Notes under the pieces: model-generated
Seen by the model: only the letters and a program-made list of their open reading frames with translations
Databases searched by the model: none
Told to the model about the DNA's origin: nothing
In this document: positions 1-5,118 of the stretch, piece after piece
Layout of the letters: every line of letters begins with the position of its first letter
How positions within the stretch are numbered: the first letter of the stretch is position 1
Position numbers and translations under genes: made by a program
Source of the DNA: an uncultured Bacillota bacterium
GTDB lineage: Bacteria > Bacillota_I > Bacilli_A > RFN20 > CAG-631
Reading direction: 5' to 3'
DNA: 6,617 nucleotides
Assembly: GCA_905197115.1 (NCBI GenBank)
Contig: CAJJXN010000077.1
Location: 1-6,617 of the forward strand

Positions 1-1
1 G

Positions 2-37
2 TTACCATTACTGTGGTAATATTTTCGTTTTTTTGAA
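2..37 (+). terminator. Possible weak terminator of an upstream gene
   Basis: Positions 2-7 (TTACCA) can pair with 14-19 (TGGTAA) around a six-base loop. A T-rich stretch to about 37 follows, interrupted by CG. The stem is short and AT-rich, so termination would be weak. It probably ends a gene lying left of the window, because no reading frame enters cysS from there. I saw no T-box elements (specifier loop, conserved antiterminator core), although cysS is often T-box controlled in Bacillota; most of such a leader would in any case need more upstream sequence. Confidence 0.35.
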
Positions 38-60
38 TTTTTTATATATAATAATATAGA
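33..60 (+). promoter_or_regulatory. Possible cysS promoter
   Basis: TTGAAT at 33-38 and TATAGA at 55-60 are separated by 16 bases, which fits a sigma-A-type promoter. The surrounding sequence is almost pure A/T and holds other -10-like words, such as TATAAT at 47-52 without a good -35. The exact element is therefore uncertain. A start this close to the gene would leave a leader of about ten bases. Confidence 0.3.
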
Positions 61-75
61 AAGAGATGTGATATT

Positions 76-1422
76 ATGATTTCTGTACATCTATATGATA
101 GTAGCTCTAAAAAAATAAAAGAAGTTAAAACTTTAGAAAATAAAAAAACATATTTGTATGTTTGTGGACCCACTGTTTACAATCATGCGCATATTGGAAA
201 TGCCCGCCCAGTTGCTGTCTTTGATACACTTAGAAGAACACTTAAAGCGTGTGGCTATGATGTTGTATTCATTTCAAATTATACCGATGTAGACGATAAA
301 ATTATTAATGCTGCCAAAAAGGAACACATTAGTGAGCAAGAACTCACAACTAAATATATTGCTGCATATGAAAAATTAAGACTTGATTTAAATGCCCCTT
401 TACCAGATTTTCGTCCTAAAGTAACGGAAACAATGCAAGAAATCATTGAATTTATTGCAAAACTGATTGAGAAGGGTTATGCTTATCAAATTAATGGTGA
501 TGTTTACTTTAGAGTAGAAAAAATAAAAGAATATGGTCAAATTTCAAATAAAAATATTGAAGATTTAAAAGTGGGTGCGCGAATTGAAGAAAATAGCAAT
601 AAAGAAAATCCACTCGATTTTACTTTATGGAAGGAAACGCAAGAAGGCATTCGTTGGGATTCTCCATGGTCAAAAGGACGCCCAGGATGGCATACAGAAT
701 GTGTAACCATGATTTCTAAGTTAACACCGGACACATTTGTATCCATTCATGGTGGGGGAATGGACTTGAAATTTCCACATCATGAAAATGAGCAAGCACA
801 AGCAATTGCTTATTGTGAACATGGGTTAGCTGATATTTGGATGCATAATGGTATGGTGAACATTAATAATGAAAAAATGTCTAAATCTTTAGGCAATACG
901 GTTTTAACGAAAGATTTAATTCTTACTTATGGTGGAAATCTTTTACGTTGGATTATGAATTCAACTCATTATCGAGCTCCAATCAATTTTTCACAAGAGG
1001 TATTTGAAAGTGCAAAGATCGAATTAAATAAAATTTATACACCTTTAAAACAAGCAAACTTAAAAATTCAAATTCATAATCAAATTCAAAGTGAATTAGA
1101 TTTGGACGAAGAAAATTATCATAAATTTTTATTAGCATTAGCCGATGATTTAAATACTTCTTTAGCGATAAGCATTTTATTTGAAGAAGTTAAATTATTA
1201 AATGCTTCTTTACGCACAAAAGAAATTGATTTATCTTATGTCTTAAAATATTTCAATACATGTAATCAAATGCTTGATACTTTAGGAATGGAAAAATATG
1301 AAAAGAAATTAAGTGCAGAAGACATTCAATTATATAACCAATGGAATGAATTGAAAAAGCAAAAAAACTTTGAATTAGCCGATGAAATTCGTCAACAATT
1401 GGTTCAAAGAGGAATTTTGTAA
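76..1422 (+). CDS. cysS: Cysteinyl-tRNA synthetase
   Basis: This is the class I aminoacyl-tRNA synthetase that activates cysteine with ATP and charges tRNA-Cys in the cytoplasm. The 448-residue protein is slightly shorter than the usual ~460. The HIGH-type signature HIGN is at residues 39-42 and KMSKS at 267-271. The zinc ligands that give cysteine specificity are present: C30 in VCGPTVY, C209 in WHTEC, and H235 and E239 in FPHHENE. TDVDDKI near 70 is also typical. The region from about 355 (DDLNTSLA) is the helical DALR-type anticodon domain. The ATG at 76 is preceded only by a weak purine-rich site (AGAGATGTG), but the N-terminus aligns with the family. The stop overlaps the rlmB start by one base (TAATG), which implies translational coupling. 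In B. subtilis mrnC lies between these two genes; here it is absent. Confidence 0.97.
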   Translation: MISVHLYDSSSKKIKEVKTLENKKTYLYVCGPTVYNHAHIGNARPVAVFDTLRRTLKACGYDVVFISNYTDVDDKIINAAKKEHISEQELTTKYIAAYEKLRLDLNAPLPDFRPKVTETMQEIIEFIAKLIEKGYAYQINGDVYFRVEKIKEYGQISNKNIEDLKVGARIEENSNKENPLDFTLWKETQEGIRWDSPWSKGRPGWHTECVTMISKLTPDTFVSIHGGGMDLKFPHHENEQAQAIAYCEHGLADIWMHNGMVNINNEKMSKSLGNTVLTKDLILTYGGNLLRWIMNSTHYRAPINFSQEVFESAKIELNKIYTPLKQANLKIQIHNQIQSELDLDEENYHKFLLALADDLNTSLAISILFEEVKLLNASLRTKEIDLSYVLKYFNTCNQMLDTLGMEKYEKKLSAEDIQLYNQWNELKKQKNFELADEIRQQLVQRGIL

Positions 1423-2132
1423 TGGAATATGTGTTTGGAAAAAATGCGGTAAGTGCGTATTTAGATACACAAAGAATAATAGAAATTTATGTAACAAAAG
1501 AAATTAAAAACAGTGATTTTTTTAAAAATATTTGTAAACATCAAATTAAAGTAATTGAAAAGAGCAAAGTTTTTTTAGATGATTTGGTTCACAATAATAA
1601 ACATCAGGGAATCGTTGCTAAAATTAAAGACTTTGAATATGCCGATTATGAAAATACAATCAAAAAAGCTTTGTTAAAAGAACGTCCTGTAATCTTGATG
1701 TTAGATGGAATTGAAGATCCACACAATTTAGGAGCAATTATTCGGAGTGCTGAAGCTTTTCAAATCGATGCTATTATTATTGGAAAGCATAATTGTGTTC
1801 CTGTTAATGCTACAGTTGCAAAGGTTTCTACAGGGGCTTTAGCAAATGTTGATATAATTCAAGTAACCAATTTAACAAAAACGCTCATTGACTTAAAAAA
1901 GAAAGGTTTTTGGGTTGTGGAGGCGGAAGCAAATCAAGGTGTAGATTATGCTTCTTTAGATTATCAGATGCCGCTTGTTTTAGTGGTAGGATCAGAAGGA
2001 TTTGGAATTTCAAGACTTGTTAAAGAACAATCTGATTATAATGTATTTATTCCTATGTATGGAAAAGTGAATTCTTTAAATGTATCGGTGGCAACAGCTA
2101 TTTTACTTGCTAAGATGATGGAAAAAAATTAA
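1422..2132 (+). CDS. rlmB: 23S rRNA 2'-O-ribose guanosine methyltransferase, RlmB/TrmH (SpoU) family
   Basis: This SAM-dependent SPOUT methyltransferase is expected to methylate the ribose of G2251 (E. coli numbering) in the 23S rRNA peptidyl-transferase P loop. The 236-residue length is normal. An N-terminal L30e-like substrate-binding domain (residues 1-70, starting EYVFGKNAV) precedes the knotted catalytic domain. The three SpoU motifs are clear: motif 1 DPHNLGAIIRSAEAF (99-113) with N102 and R108, motif 2 VVGSEGFGIS (188-197), and motif 3 IPMYGKVNSLNVSVATAI (210-227). The ATG shares its A with the cysS stop codon, so expression is probably coupled. A terminator overlaps the stop. The related tRNA Gm18 methyltransferase TrmH is the main alternative, but the RlmB-type N-terminal domain and the position next to cysS favour RlmB (yacO in Bacillus). 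Confidence 0.93.
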   Translation: MEYVFGKNAVSAYLDTQRIIEIYVTKEIKNSDFFKNICKHQIKVIEKSKVFLDDLVHNNKHQGIVAKIKDFEYADYENTIKKALLKERPVILMLDGIEDPHNLGAIIRSAEAFQIDAIIIGKHNCVPVNATVAKVSTGALANVDIIQVTNLTKTLIDLKKKGFWVVEAEANQGVDYASLDYQMPLVLVVGSEGFGISRLVKEQSDYNVFIPMYGKVNSLNVSVATAILLAKMMEKN

Positions 2133-2152
2133 AGACCAGTTGGTCTTTTTTT
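2131..2152 (+). terminator. Rho-independent terminator of cysS-rlmB
   Basis: AAAGACC (2131-2137) pairs with GGTCTTT (2142-2148) around an AGTT loop, and the T run spans 2146-2152. The hairpin includes the last two bases of the rlmB stop codon, a compact arrangement. It should separate the cysS-rlmB transcript from the sigma factor gene. Confidence 0.85.
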
Positions 2153-2181
2153 GTTGATTCAAATAAAATAATGATAAGATA

Positions 2182-2227
2182 AAATGAAAAAAAGATGCGA
2201 CAAACACGGGACCTTTTTCTTTATAAA
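2182..2227 (+). promoter_or_regulatory. Unassigned element upstream of the sigma gene
   Basis: In an otherwise very AT-rich gap, the bases around 2195-2213 are GC-rich and flanked by an A run (about 2187-2193) and a T run (2214-2218). AAAAAG can pair with CTTTTT, giving a weak six-pair stem with an 18-base loop. TATAAA at 2222-2227 could be a -10 box, with GCGACA at 2197-2202 as a poor -35 at 19-base spacing. I cannot tell whether this is a promoter, an operator or a weak attenuator. It is the only candidate control region for the sigma gene apart from readthrough of the rlmB terminator. Confidence 0.25.
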
Positions 2228-2255
2228 ACATGTCATAATATTATTGGTGAGATAA

Positions 2256-2852
2256 ATGCAATTAAATGATTATGAATTAATTTATATGTATCGATGTGGC
2301 GAAAAAACAGCTTTACCTTTATTATTAAATAAATATAAAGGAGCAATGGTACGGATTCAAAGAGAATTAATTAAAACATGCCCATCTATCGACAAAAACG
2401 ATGTTTTTCAAGAATTACTATTAAATTTTGTGAAATGTTTAGATCTTTTTGATGAAAATAAAGGCGTATTTTTTACATATTTATATGTTTGTTTAAAGAG
2501 GACGGCTTCGCATTTGTTAAAAGAATATTTTTCACCCCAAGAGAGAATACACAAAACTGCGATTTCTTTAGATGAAACGACTGATTTAATGGATAAGGTT
2601 AAATTGCAGGATGCACTTATAAATAATGATTATTTAACAAATCCATCCTTTTGTTATGAAATTAAAGAATTAGAGGAACAATATGTTTATGCCAAAAGTA
2701 AATTAAGCGAAAAAGAATTAGAAGTTTTTCAAATGTTTGAAAATGGTGAAAAATCTTCACAAATTGCTTTTACTCATCAAATGGATAAAAAGCAGGTAAG
2801 GAATTGTTTGCACCGAGCGAAAAAGAAAATCGTGAAAAATATGGCAAAATGA
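2256..2852 (+). CDS. Sigma-70 family RNA polymerase sigma factor, SigH-like by position
   Basis: This 198-residue alternative sigma factor would direct RNA polymerase to a special promoter set. Region 2 covers roughly residues 8-95. It contains DVFQELLLNFVKCLDLFDENKG (core binding) and FFTYLYVCLKRTASHLLKEY (-10 recognition and melting helix). Region 4 covers about 148-195, opening with LSEKELEVFQMF and continuing through a helix-turn-helix near SSQIAFTHQMDKKQVRNCLHRAKKKI for the -35 element. A low-conservation linker (100-145) replaces region 3. The start is supported by GGTGA at 2246-2250, five bases upstream. It lies between rlmB and rpmG-secE-nusG, exactly where sigH sits in Bacillus, so orthology is likely. 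The sequence is divergent, however, and the regulon (competence, stress or other) cannot be read from it. It is the only gene here ending in TGA. Confidence 0.88.
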   Translation: MQLNDYELIYMYRCGEKTALPLLLNKYKGAMVRIQRELIKTCPSIDKNDVFQELLLNFVKCLDLFDENKGVFFTYLYVCLKRTASHLLKEYFSPQERIHKTAISLDETTDLMDKVKLQDALINNDYLTNPSFCYEIKELEEQYVYAKSKLSEKELEVFQMFENGEKSSQIAFTHQMDKKQVRNCLHRAKKKIVKNMAK

Positions 2853-2873
2853 GTGAGAATTCAAAATATGGAA

Positions 2874-2902
2874 TTGACTAATCCTTTTACTTATAGTAAA
2901 AT
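2874..2902 (+). promoter_or_regulatory. Sigma-A-type promoter for rpmG-secE-nusG
   Basis: TTGACT (2874-2879) and TAAAAT (2897-2902) are separated by exactly 17 bases, which is close to the consensus. Transcription would start near 2909, leaving a leader of about 15 bases that begins almost at the GGAGTG ribosome binding site (2911-2916). It lies just after the sigma gene stop, so the three downstream genes can be expressed independently of it. Confidence 0.8.
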
Positions 2903-2924
2903 TGTAAAGTGGAGTGTGGTATAA

Positions 2925-3074
2925 ATGCGTGAAAAGATAATTTTAGTTTGTGAAGAATGCCTTTCTCGTAATTATACGACAAGTAAGAAAAAAGCAGTAT
3001 CAACTACGCGACTTGAAGTGAAGAAGTTTTGCCCAAAATGTAATAAGCATACACTTCATAAACAAAGTAAATAG
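2925..3074 (+). CDS. rpmG: 50S ribosomal protein L33, zinc-binding type
   Basis: This 49-codon gene encodes a small protein of the large subunit, located near the E site. Two CxxC pairs, C9-C12 (VCEEC) and C36-C39 (FCPKC), form the zinc ribbon typical of the cysteine-containing L33 form. The middle, [10 protein letters not shown] and [11 protein letters not shown], matches the family, where NY.T.KN is usual; this copy has SKKK in place of the common asparagine stretch. The ATG is eight bases after GGAGTG (2911-2916). The stop TAG at 3072-3074 lies within the secE ribosome binding site, so the genes are tightly linked. It occupies the position of rpmGB before secE in Bacillus. Members of this family can exist as zinc and zinc-free paralogues; whether another copy exists elsewhere cannot be seen. 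Confidence 0.95.
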   Translation: MREKIILVCEECLSRNYTTSKKKAVSTTRLEVKKFCPKCNKHTLHKQSK

Positions 3075-3087
3075 GAGGTTTTCTATT

Positions 3088-3306
3088 ATGAAAAAAATTG
3101 GTAGATTTTTCAAAAAAATGTTTGCTAGTATTGCAACATTTTTTAGAGGCGTTGTAAGAGAAGGAAAAAAAGTGCGTTGGCCTAACAAAAAAGATATGTA
3201 TGAAAATACATCAACAGTTATTGTTTTTTGTGTTTTCTTTGGTTTATTCTTTAGTGCAAGTTATGTCATTGCTCAATCCATTTTAAAAGCCATTGAGTAT
3301 ATGTAA
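3088..3306 (+). CDS. secE: Protein translocase subunit SecE
   Basis: SecE is the small essential clamp subunit of the SecYEG channel in the cytoplasmic membrane. The 72-residue protein is of the short Gram-positive type with one transmembrane helix. A basic amphipathic N-terminus (1-20) leads into the conserved cytoplasmic hinge VVREGKKVRWPNKKD (22-36), with the signature W31-P32. The membrane helix follows at about 42-64 (TSTVIVFCVFFGLFF onward). AGGAGG at 3073-3078 overlaps the rpmG stop and lies nine bases before the ATG, a strong ribosome binding site. nusG follows after 18 bases, the almost universal secE-nusG pairing. Confidence 0.95.
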   Translation: MKKIGRFFKKMFASIATFFRGVVREGKKVRWPNKKDMYENTSTVIVFCVFFGLFFSASYVIAQSILKAIEYM

Positions 3307-3324
3307 AGAAAGTGGGCGAAAGAG

Positions 3325-3873
3325 ATGGAAGCATTAGATAAAAATTGGTATGTTGTAAATACTTATGCAAGTCATGAAAATAAAGTAAAAGATAATATTT
3401 TACGTCGTATTGAGTCCATGAATATGCAAGATTATATTTTTAGAGTAATTGTGGCTGAATATGAAGAACCTGTAAAGAAAAATGGGATTCCAACAGGTAA
3501 AATGAAAATGAAAAATATGTACCCAGGTTATATTTTCATTGAAATGTATATGAGTGATGAAGCTTGGTATGTAGTAAGAAATACACCGGGTGTAACAGGC
3601 TTTATTGGATCTTCTGGTAAAGGTACTAAACCTTTCCCAGTACCTAAAGAAGAAGTTGAAACGGTATTAAAGAGAATGGGACTTGCAGATGTTTCTTATT
3701 ATAGTGGTTATGAAGTTGGAGATACAATTCGTGTTGTAAATGGTCCTTTAGCAGATCAAATTTCTACGATAACTGCAATTGATAAAGAAAAAGGATTAGT
3801 AAATATTTCCACTGTTTTCTTTGGTAGAGAAAATAATGTCCAAGTTAGTATGAGTGATATTGAAAAGTTATAA
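3325..3873 (+). CDS. nusG: Transcription termination/antitermination factor NusG
   Basis: NusG binds the RNA polymerase clamp across the DNA cleft and modulates elongation, pausing and transcription-translation coupling. The 182-residue length is typical. The NGN domain runs from KNWYVVNTYASHENKV (6-21) through MKNMYPGYIFIEM (62-74) and WYVVRNTPGVTGFIG (81-95), all strongly conserved. The C-terminal KOW domain occupies about 128-182 (EVGDTIRVVNGPLADQ, then FFGREN). The KOW turn is atypical: residues 140-148 read GPLADQIST where GPF-(A/K)-x-F-x-G is usual, so the conserved glycine is replaced by serine. No strong Shine-Dalgarno is visible, only a purine-rich stretch (AAAGAAAGTGGG) before the ATG. 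The gene ends the rpmG-secE-nusG transcript at a strong terminator. Confidence 0.96.
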   Translation: MEALDKNWYVVNTYASHENKVKDNILRRIESMNMQDYIFRVIVAEYEEPVKKNGIPTGKMKMKNMYPGYIFIEMYMSDEAWYVVRNTPGVTGFIGSSGKGTKPFPVPKEEVETVLKRMGLADVSYYSGYEVGDTIRVVNGPLADQISTITAIDKEKGLVNISTVFFGRENNVQVSMSDIEKL

Positions 3874-3882
3874 ATCTATGAC

Positions 3883-3911
3883 AAAAAGCTTTGTTCGACA
3901 AAGCTTTTTTT
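3883..3911 (+). terminator. Strong Rho-independent terminator after nusG
   Basis: A 12-pair perfect stem joins 3883-3894 and 3898-3909 around a TCG loop. Its core is AGCTTTGT paired with ACAAAGCT, with an A run on the left and seven T residues (3905-3911) on the right. It begins ten bases after the nusG stop and ends nine bases before the next gene's ribosome binding site, so that gene depends on readthrough or an unseen promoter. Confidence 0.9.
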
Positions 3912-3919
3912 GTACAAAT

Positions 3920-3924
3920 GGAGG
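3920..3924 (+). promoter_or_regulatory. Ribosome binding site fixing the start of the membrane protein gene
   Basis: GGAGG lies eight bases before ATG 3933. It decides against an in-frame TTG at 3891, which sits inside the nusG terminator hairpin and has no ribosome binding site. Confidence 0.8.
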
Positions 3925-3932
3925 AATTAAAA

Positions 3933-4511
3933 ATGTTTAAAAATGCTAAGAAACTAAAAAAATTACACAAAGAGATTGTCTTTAGCAATCAATATATGCA
4001 AAAAAATGAACTTGGAGAAGATGTTTTAAAAGTACATATTGAAGATGAAGGAGATTTATTATCTAAGTATTGTGTCCAAGATCATCCTACGTTAAATGAA
4101 GAATTATGCGTTTTTATCGAAGAAAAAATAGATTATCGACAAATGCAAAATGATTTAAATATTGAATTAAGTTTAAATTCTTTAAATGAGGAGAAAAAGA
4201 CATCTTATCAACAAGCTTTTTTAAATACTTATACAGATAAAATCATCGATAAAACGAAAGAATTACATCGAAATAAATGGATGTCCATTATCTTTCTTTT
4301 GACGGGAATCATTGTTTTTATCGGCACTATTTGCTTAAAAAAACTTTTAAATCGAGATATAATTGTGCTATTTGAAAGCCTAGATATTATGGGATGGGTT
4401 TTTATTTGGGAAGCTGTAGACTTATTTTTCATTGCTCGAAAGGTAATGTTATTCCAACAAATTCGTTATTACAAGATTTTAAAAGCTAAATTTTCTTTCA
4501 AAAAGGAATAA
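3933..4511 (+). CDS. Unidentified protein with two predicted membrane segments
   Basis: I do not recognise a named family. The 192-residue product has a charged, soluble N-terminal part (about 1-114) rich in K, E and N, including KKLKKLHKEI at its start, and no cleavable signal peptide. Two hydrophobic segments follow: 116-135 (WMSIIFLLTGIIVFIGTICL) and roughly 152-169 (IMGWVFIWEAVDLFFIAR). They are separated by a short linker containing KKLLNRD. A basic tail (RYYKILKAKFSFKKE) ends the protein. The hairpin arrangement with basic flanks suggests that both termini face the cytoplasm. W155-V-F-I-W159-E160 in the second segment is the most motif-like part; the acidic residues E160 and D163 within it are unusual for a simple anchor. 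The gene stands between nusG and rplK, which normally adjoin, with its own GGAGG site but no clear promoter. It may be weakly expressed by readthrough. Confidence 0.82.
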   Translation: MFKNAKKLKKLHKEIVFSNQYMQKNELGEDVLKVHIEDEGDLLSKYCVQDHPTLNEELCVFIEEKIDYRQMQNDLNIELSLNSLNEEKKTSYQQAFLNTYTDKIIDKTKELHRNKWMSIIFLLTGIIVFIGTICLKKLLNRDIIVLFESLDIMGWVFIWEAVDLFFIARKVMLFQQIRYYKILKAKFSFKKE

Positions 4512-4516
4512 AATGG

Positions 4517-4536
4517 TTAAAAGATGTATCTTTTAA
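4517..4536 (+). terminator. Possible weak terminator after the membrane protein gene
   Basis: TTAAAAGA (4517-4524) pairs perfectly with TCTTTTAA (4529-4536) around a TGTA loop, five bases after the stop codon. No T run follows on the + strand (the next bases are mostly A), so efficiency is doubtful. On the - strand the same hairpin is followed by no gene that would need it. Confidence 0.4.
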
Positions 4537-4556
4537 TAAAAAAAATTAAAAAACAC

Positions 4557-4586
4557 TTGATATCGTACTATCACGAGATGTATAAT
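4557..4586 (+). promoter_or_regulatory. Sigma-A-type promoter for rplK-rplA (and probably onward)
   Basis: TTGATA (4557-4562) and a perfect TATAAT (4581-4586) are separated by 18 bases, with TG directly before the -10. Transcription should start near 4593, the first base of the leader hairpin. This promoter re-initiates transcription for the stalk proteins after the nusG terminator. Confidence 0.8.
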
Positions 4587-4592
4587 TAAAAA

Positions 4593-4612
4593 GCGTATGT
4601 GTATGCATGCGC
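4593..4612 (+). promoter_or_regulatory. 5'-end hairpin of the rplK leader
   Basis: GCGTATG (4593-4599) pairs with CATGCGC (4606-4612), seven pairs including one G-U, around a six-base loop. It starts at the predicted transcription start, so it may protect the mRNA end or scaffold the downstream control structure. An alternative pairing of AAAAG (4589-4593) with CTTTT (4617-4621) exists. Confidence 0.4.
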
Positions 4613-4623
4613 GATACTTTTGC

Positions 4624-4660
4624 GTCGTAGTGGAAGGGCATAGCTCATTATCACCACGAC
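4624..4660 (+). promoter_or_regulatory. Candidate L1-binding autoregulatory structure in the rplK leader
   Basis: GTCGT (4624-4628) pairs with ACGAC (4656-4660). After an A-C mismatch, GTGG (4630-4633) pairs with TCAC (4651-4654). An asymmetric internal loop follows (AA at 4634-4635 opposite ATTA at 4647-4650), then a four-pair stem, GGGC (4636-4639) with GCTC (4643-4646), closed by ATA. Two helices around a purine-containing asymmetric loop resemble the L1 site on 23S rRNA and L1-binding mRNA leaders. Ribosomal protein L1, encoded by the second gene, is the known repressor of rplK-rplA operons in E. coli. The structure is seen in the sequence; binding by L1 is inferred from position and shape. 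Confidence 0.6.
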
Positions 4661-4676
4661 ACGTAACAAAAAATAT

Positions 4677-4684
4677 AGGAGGTG
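4677..4684 (+). promoter_or_regulatory. Ribosome binding site fixing the GTG start of rplK
   Basis: AGGAGGTG is nearly a perfect anti-16S match. It places the start at GTG 4691 rather than at the in-frame GTG 4682, which lies inside this site. Confidence 0.88.
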
Positions 4685-4690
4685 TGTCAC

Positions 4691-5104
4691 GTGAGTAAAA
4701 AAGTCGCAAAGGTTGTTAAATTACAAATTCCTGCAGGTCAAGCCAAACCAGGACCAGCTTTAGCATCAGCTGGAATTATGATGCCAAAATTCTGTCAAGA
4801 GTTTAATGATCAAACAAGAGACAGAGCAGGAGATGTTGTACCAGTAATCATTACTGCATACGAAGATAAAAGTTTTACTTTTGTTTTAAAAACAACTCCA
4901 ACAGCAGATTTATTAAAGAAAGCTGCTAACATTAAAAAAGCTTCTGGAACTCCAAATAAAGTGAAAGTAGCTAAAGTTTCTCAAGAAGAAGTTCGCAAAA
5001 TTGCAGAATACAAAATGCCTGATTTAAATGCTAATGATGTTGAAGCAGCATGTAAAATCGTTGAAGGTACTGCCCGTAGTATGGGTATTGAAATTGTTAA
5101 GTAG
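4691..5104 (+). CDS. rplK: 50S ribosomal protein L11, variant N-terminal loop
   Basis: L11 forms the base of the ribosomal stalk with 23S rRNA helices 43/44 and takes part in factor GTPase activation and, where present, RelA activation. Starting at GTG 4691 gives 137 residues beginning [16 protein letters not shown], the normal L11 start. The C-terminal rRNA-binding domain is typical ([19 protein letters not shown], then [13 protein letters not shown] and [10 protein letters not shown]). The N-terminal domain is unusual. Where most L11 proteins read AGKANPAPPVGPALGQAG, this one reads [14 protein letters not shown], lacking four residues (APPV) between P20 and G21, and the next stretch is IMMPKFC instead of VNIMGFC. 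The reading frame is intact and the rest is conserved, so this is a real variant, not a frameshift. The stop overlaps the rplA ribosome binding site. Confidence 0.97.
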   Translation: MSKKVAKVVKLQIPAGQAKPGPALASAGIMMPKFCQEFNDQTRDRAGDVVPVIITAYEDKSFTFVLKTTPTADLLKKAANIKKASGTPNKVKVAKVSQEEVRKIAEYKMPDLNANDVEAACKIVEGTARSMGIEIVK

Positions 5105-5118
5105 GGAGGTACTAGAAA

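Noticed and set aside
1..75. T-box leader for cysS
   Set aside because: No conserved T-box core or specifier region is visible in the 75 bases available.
537..746. Reverse-strand open frame inside cysS
   Set aside because: It is a shadow of a strongly conserved gene with no ribosome binding site or recognisable product; the same holds for reverse frames at 3000-3188, 4229-4432 and 5391-5585.
2231..2239. TGTCATAAT as an extended -10 promoter for the sigma gene
   Set aside because: A start about seven bases later would fall on the ribosome binding site at 2246, leaving no usable leader, and no -35 is present.
2850..2924. TGA at the sigma gene end read as tryptophan, extending the frame by 23 more codons to a TAA touching rpmG
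   Set aside because: All tryptophans checked in the window are TGG, the homology ends at the TGA, and the added stretch coincides with a good promoter.
3869..3875. TATAAAT at the nusG end as a -10 for the membrane protein gene
   Set aside because: No credible -35 at 16-18 bases, and a transcript from it would run straight into the strong terminator at 3883-3911.
3891..3932. In-frame TTG start that would extend the membrane protein gene by 14 codons
   Set aside because: It lies in the nusG terminator hairpin with no ribosome binding site; ATG 3933 has GGAGG at proper distance.
4682..4690. In-frame GTG start three codons upstream for rplK
   Set aside because: It lies inside the AGGAGGTG ribosome binding site; GTG 4691 gives the family-typical N-terminus [12 protein letters not shown].
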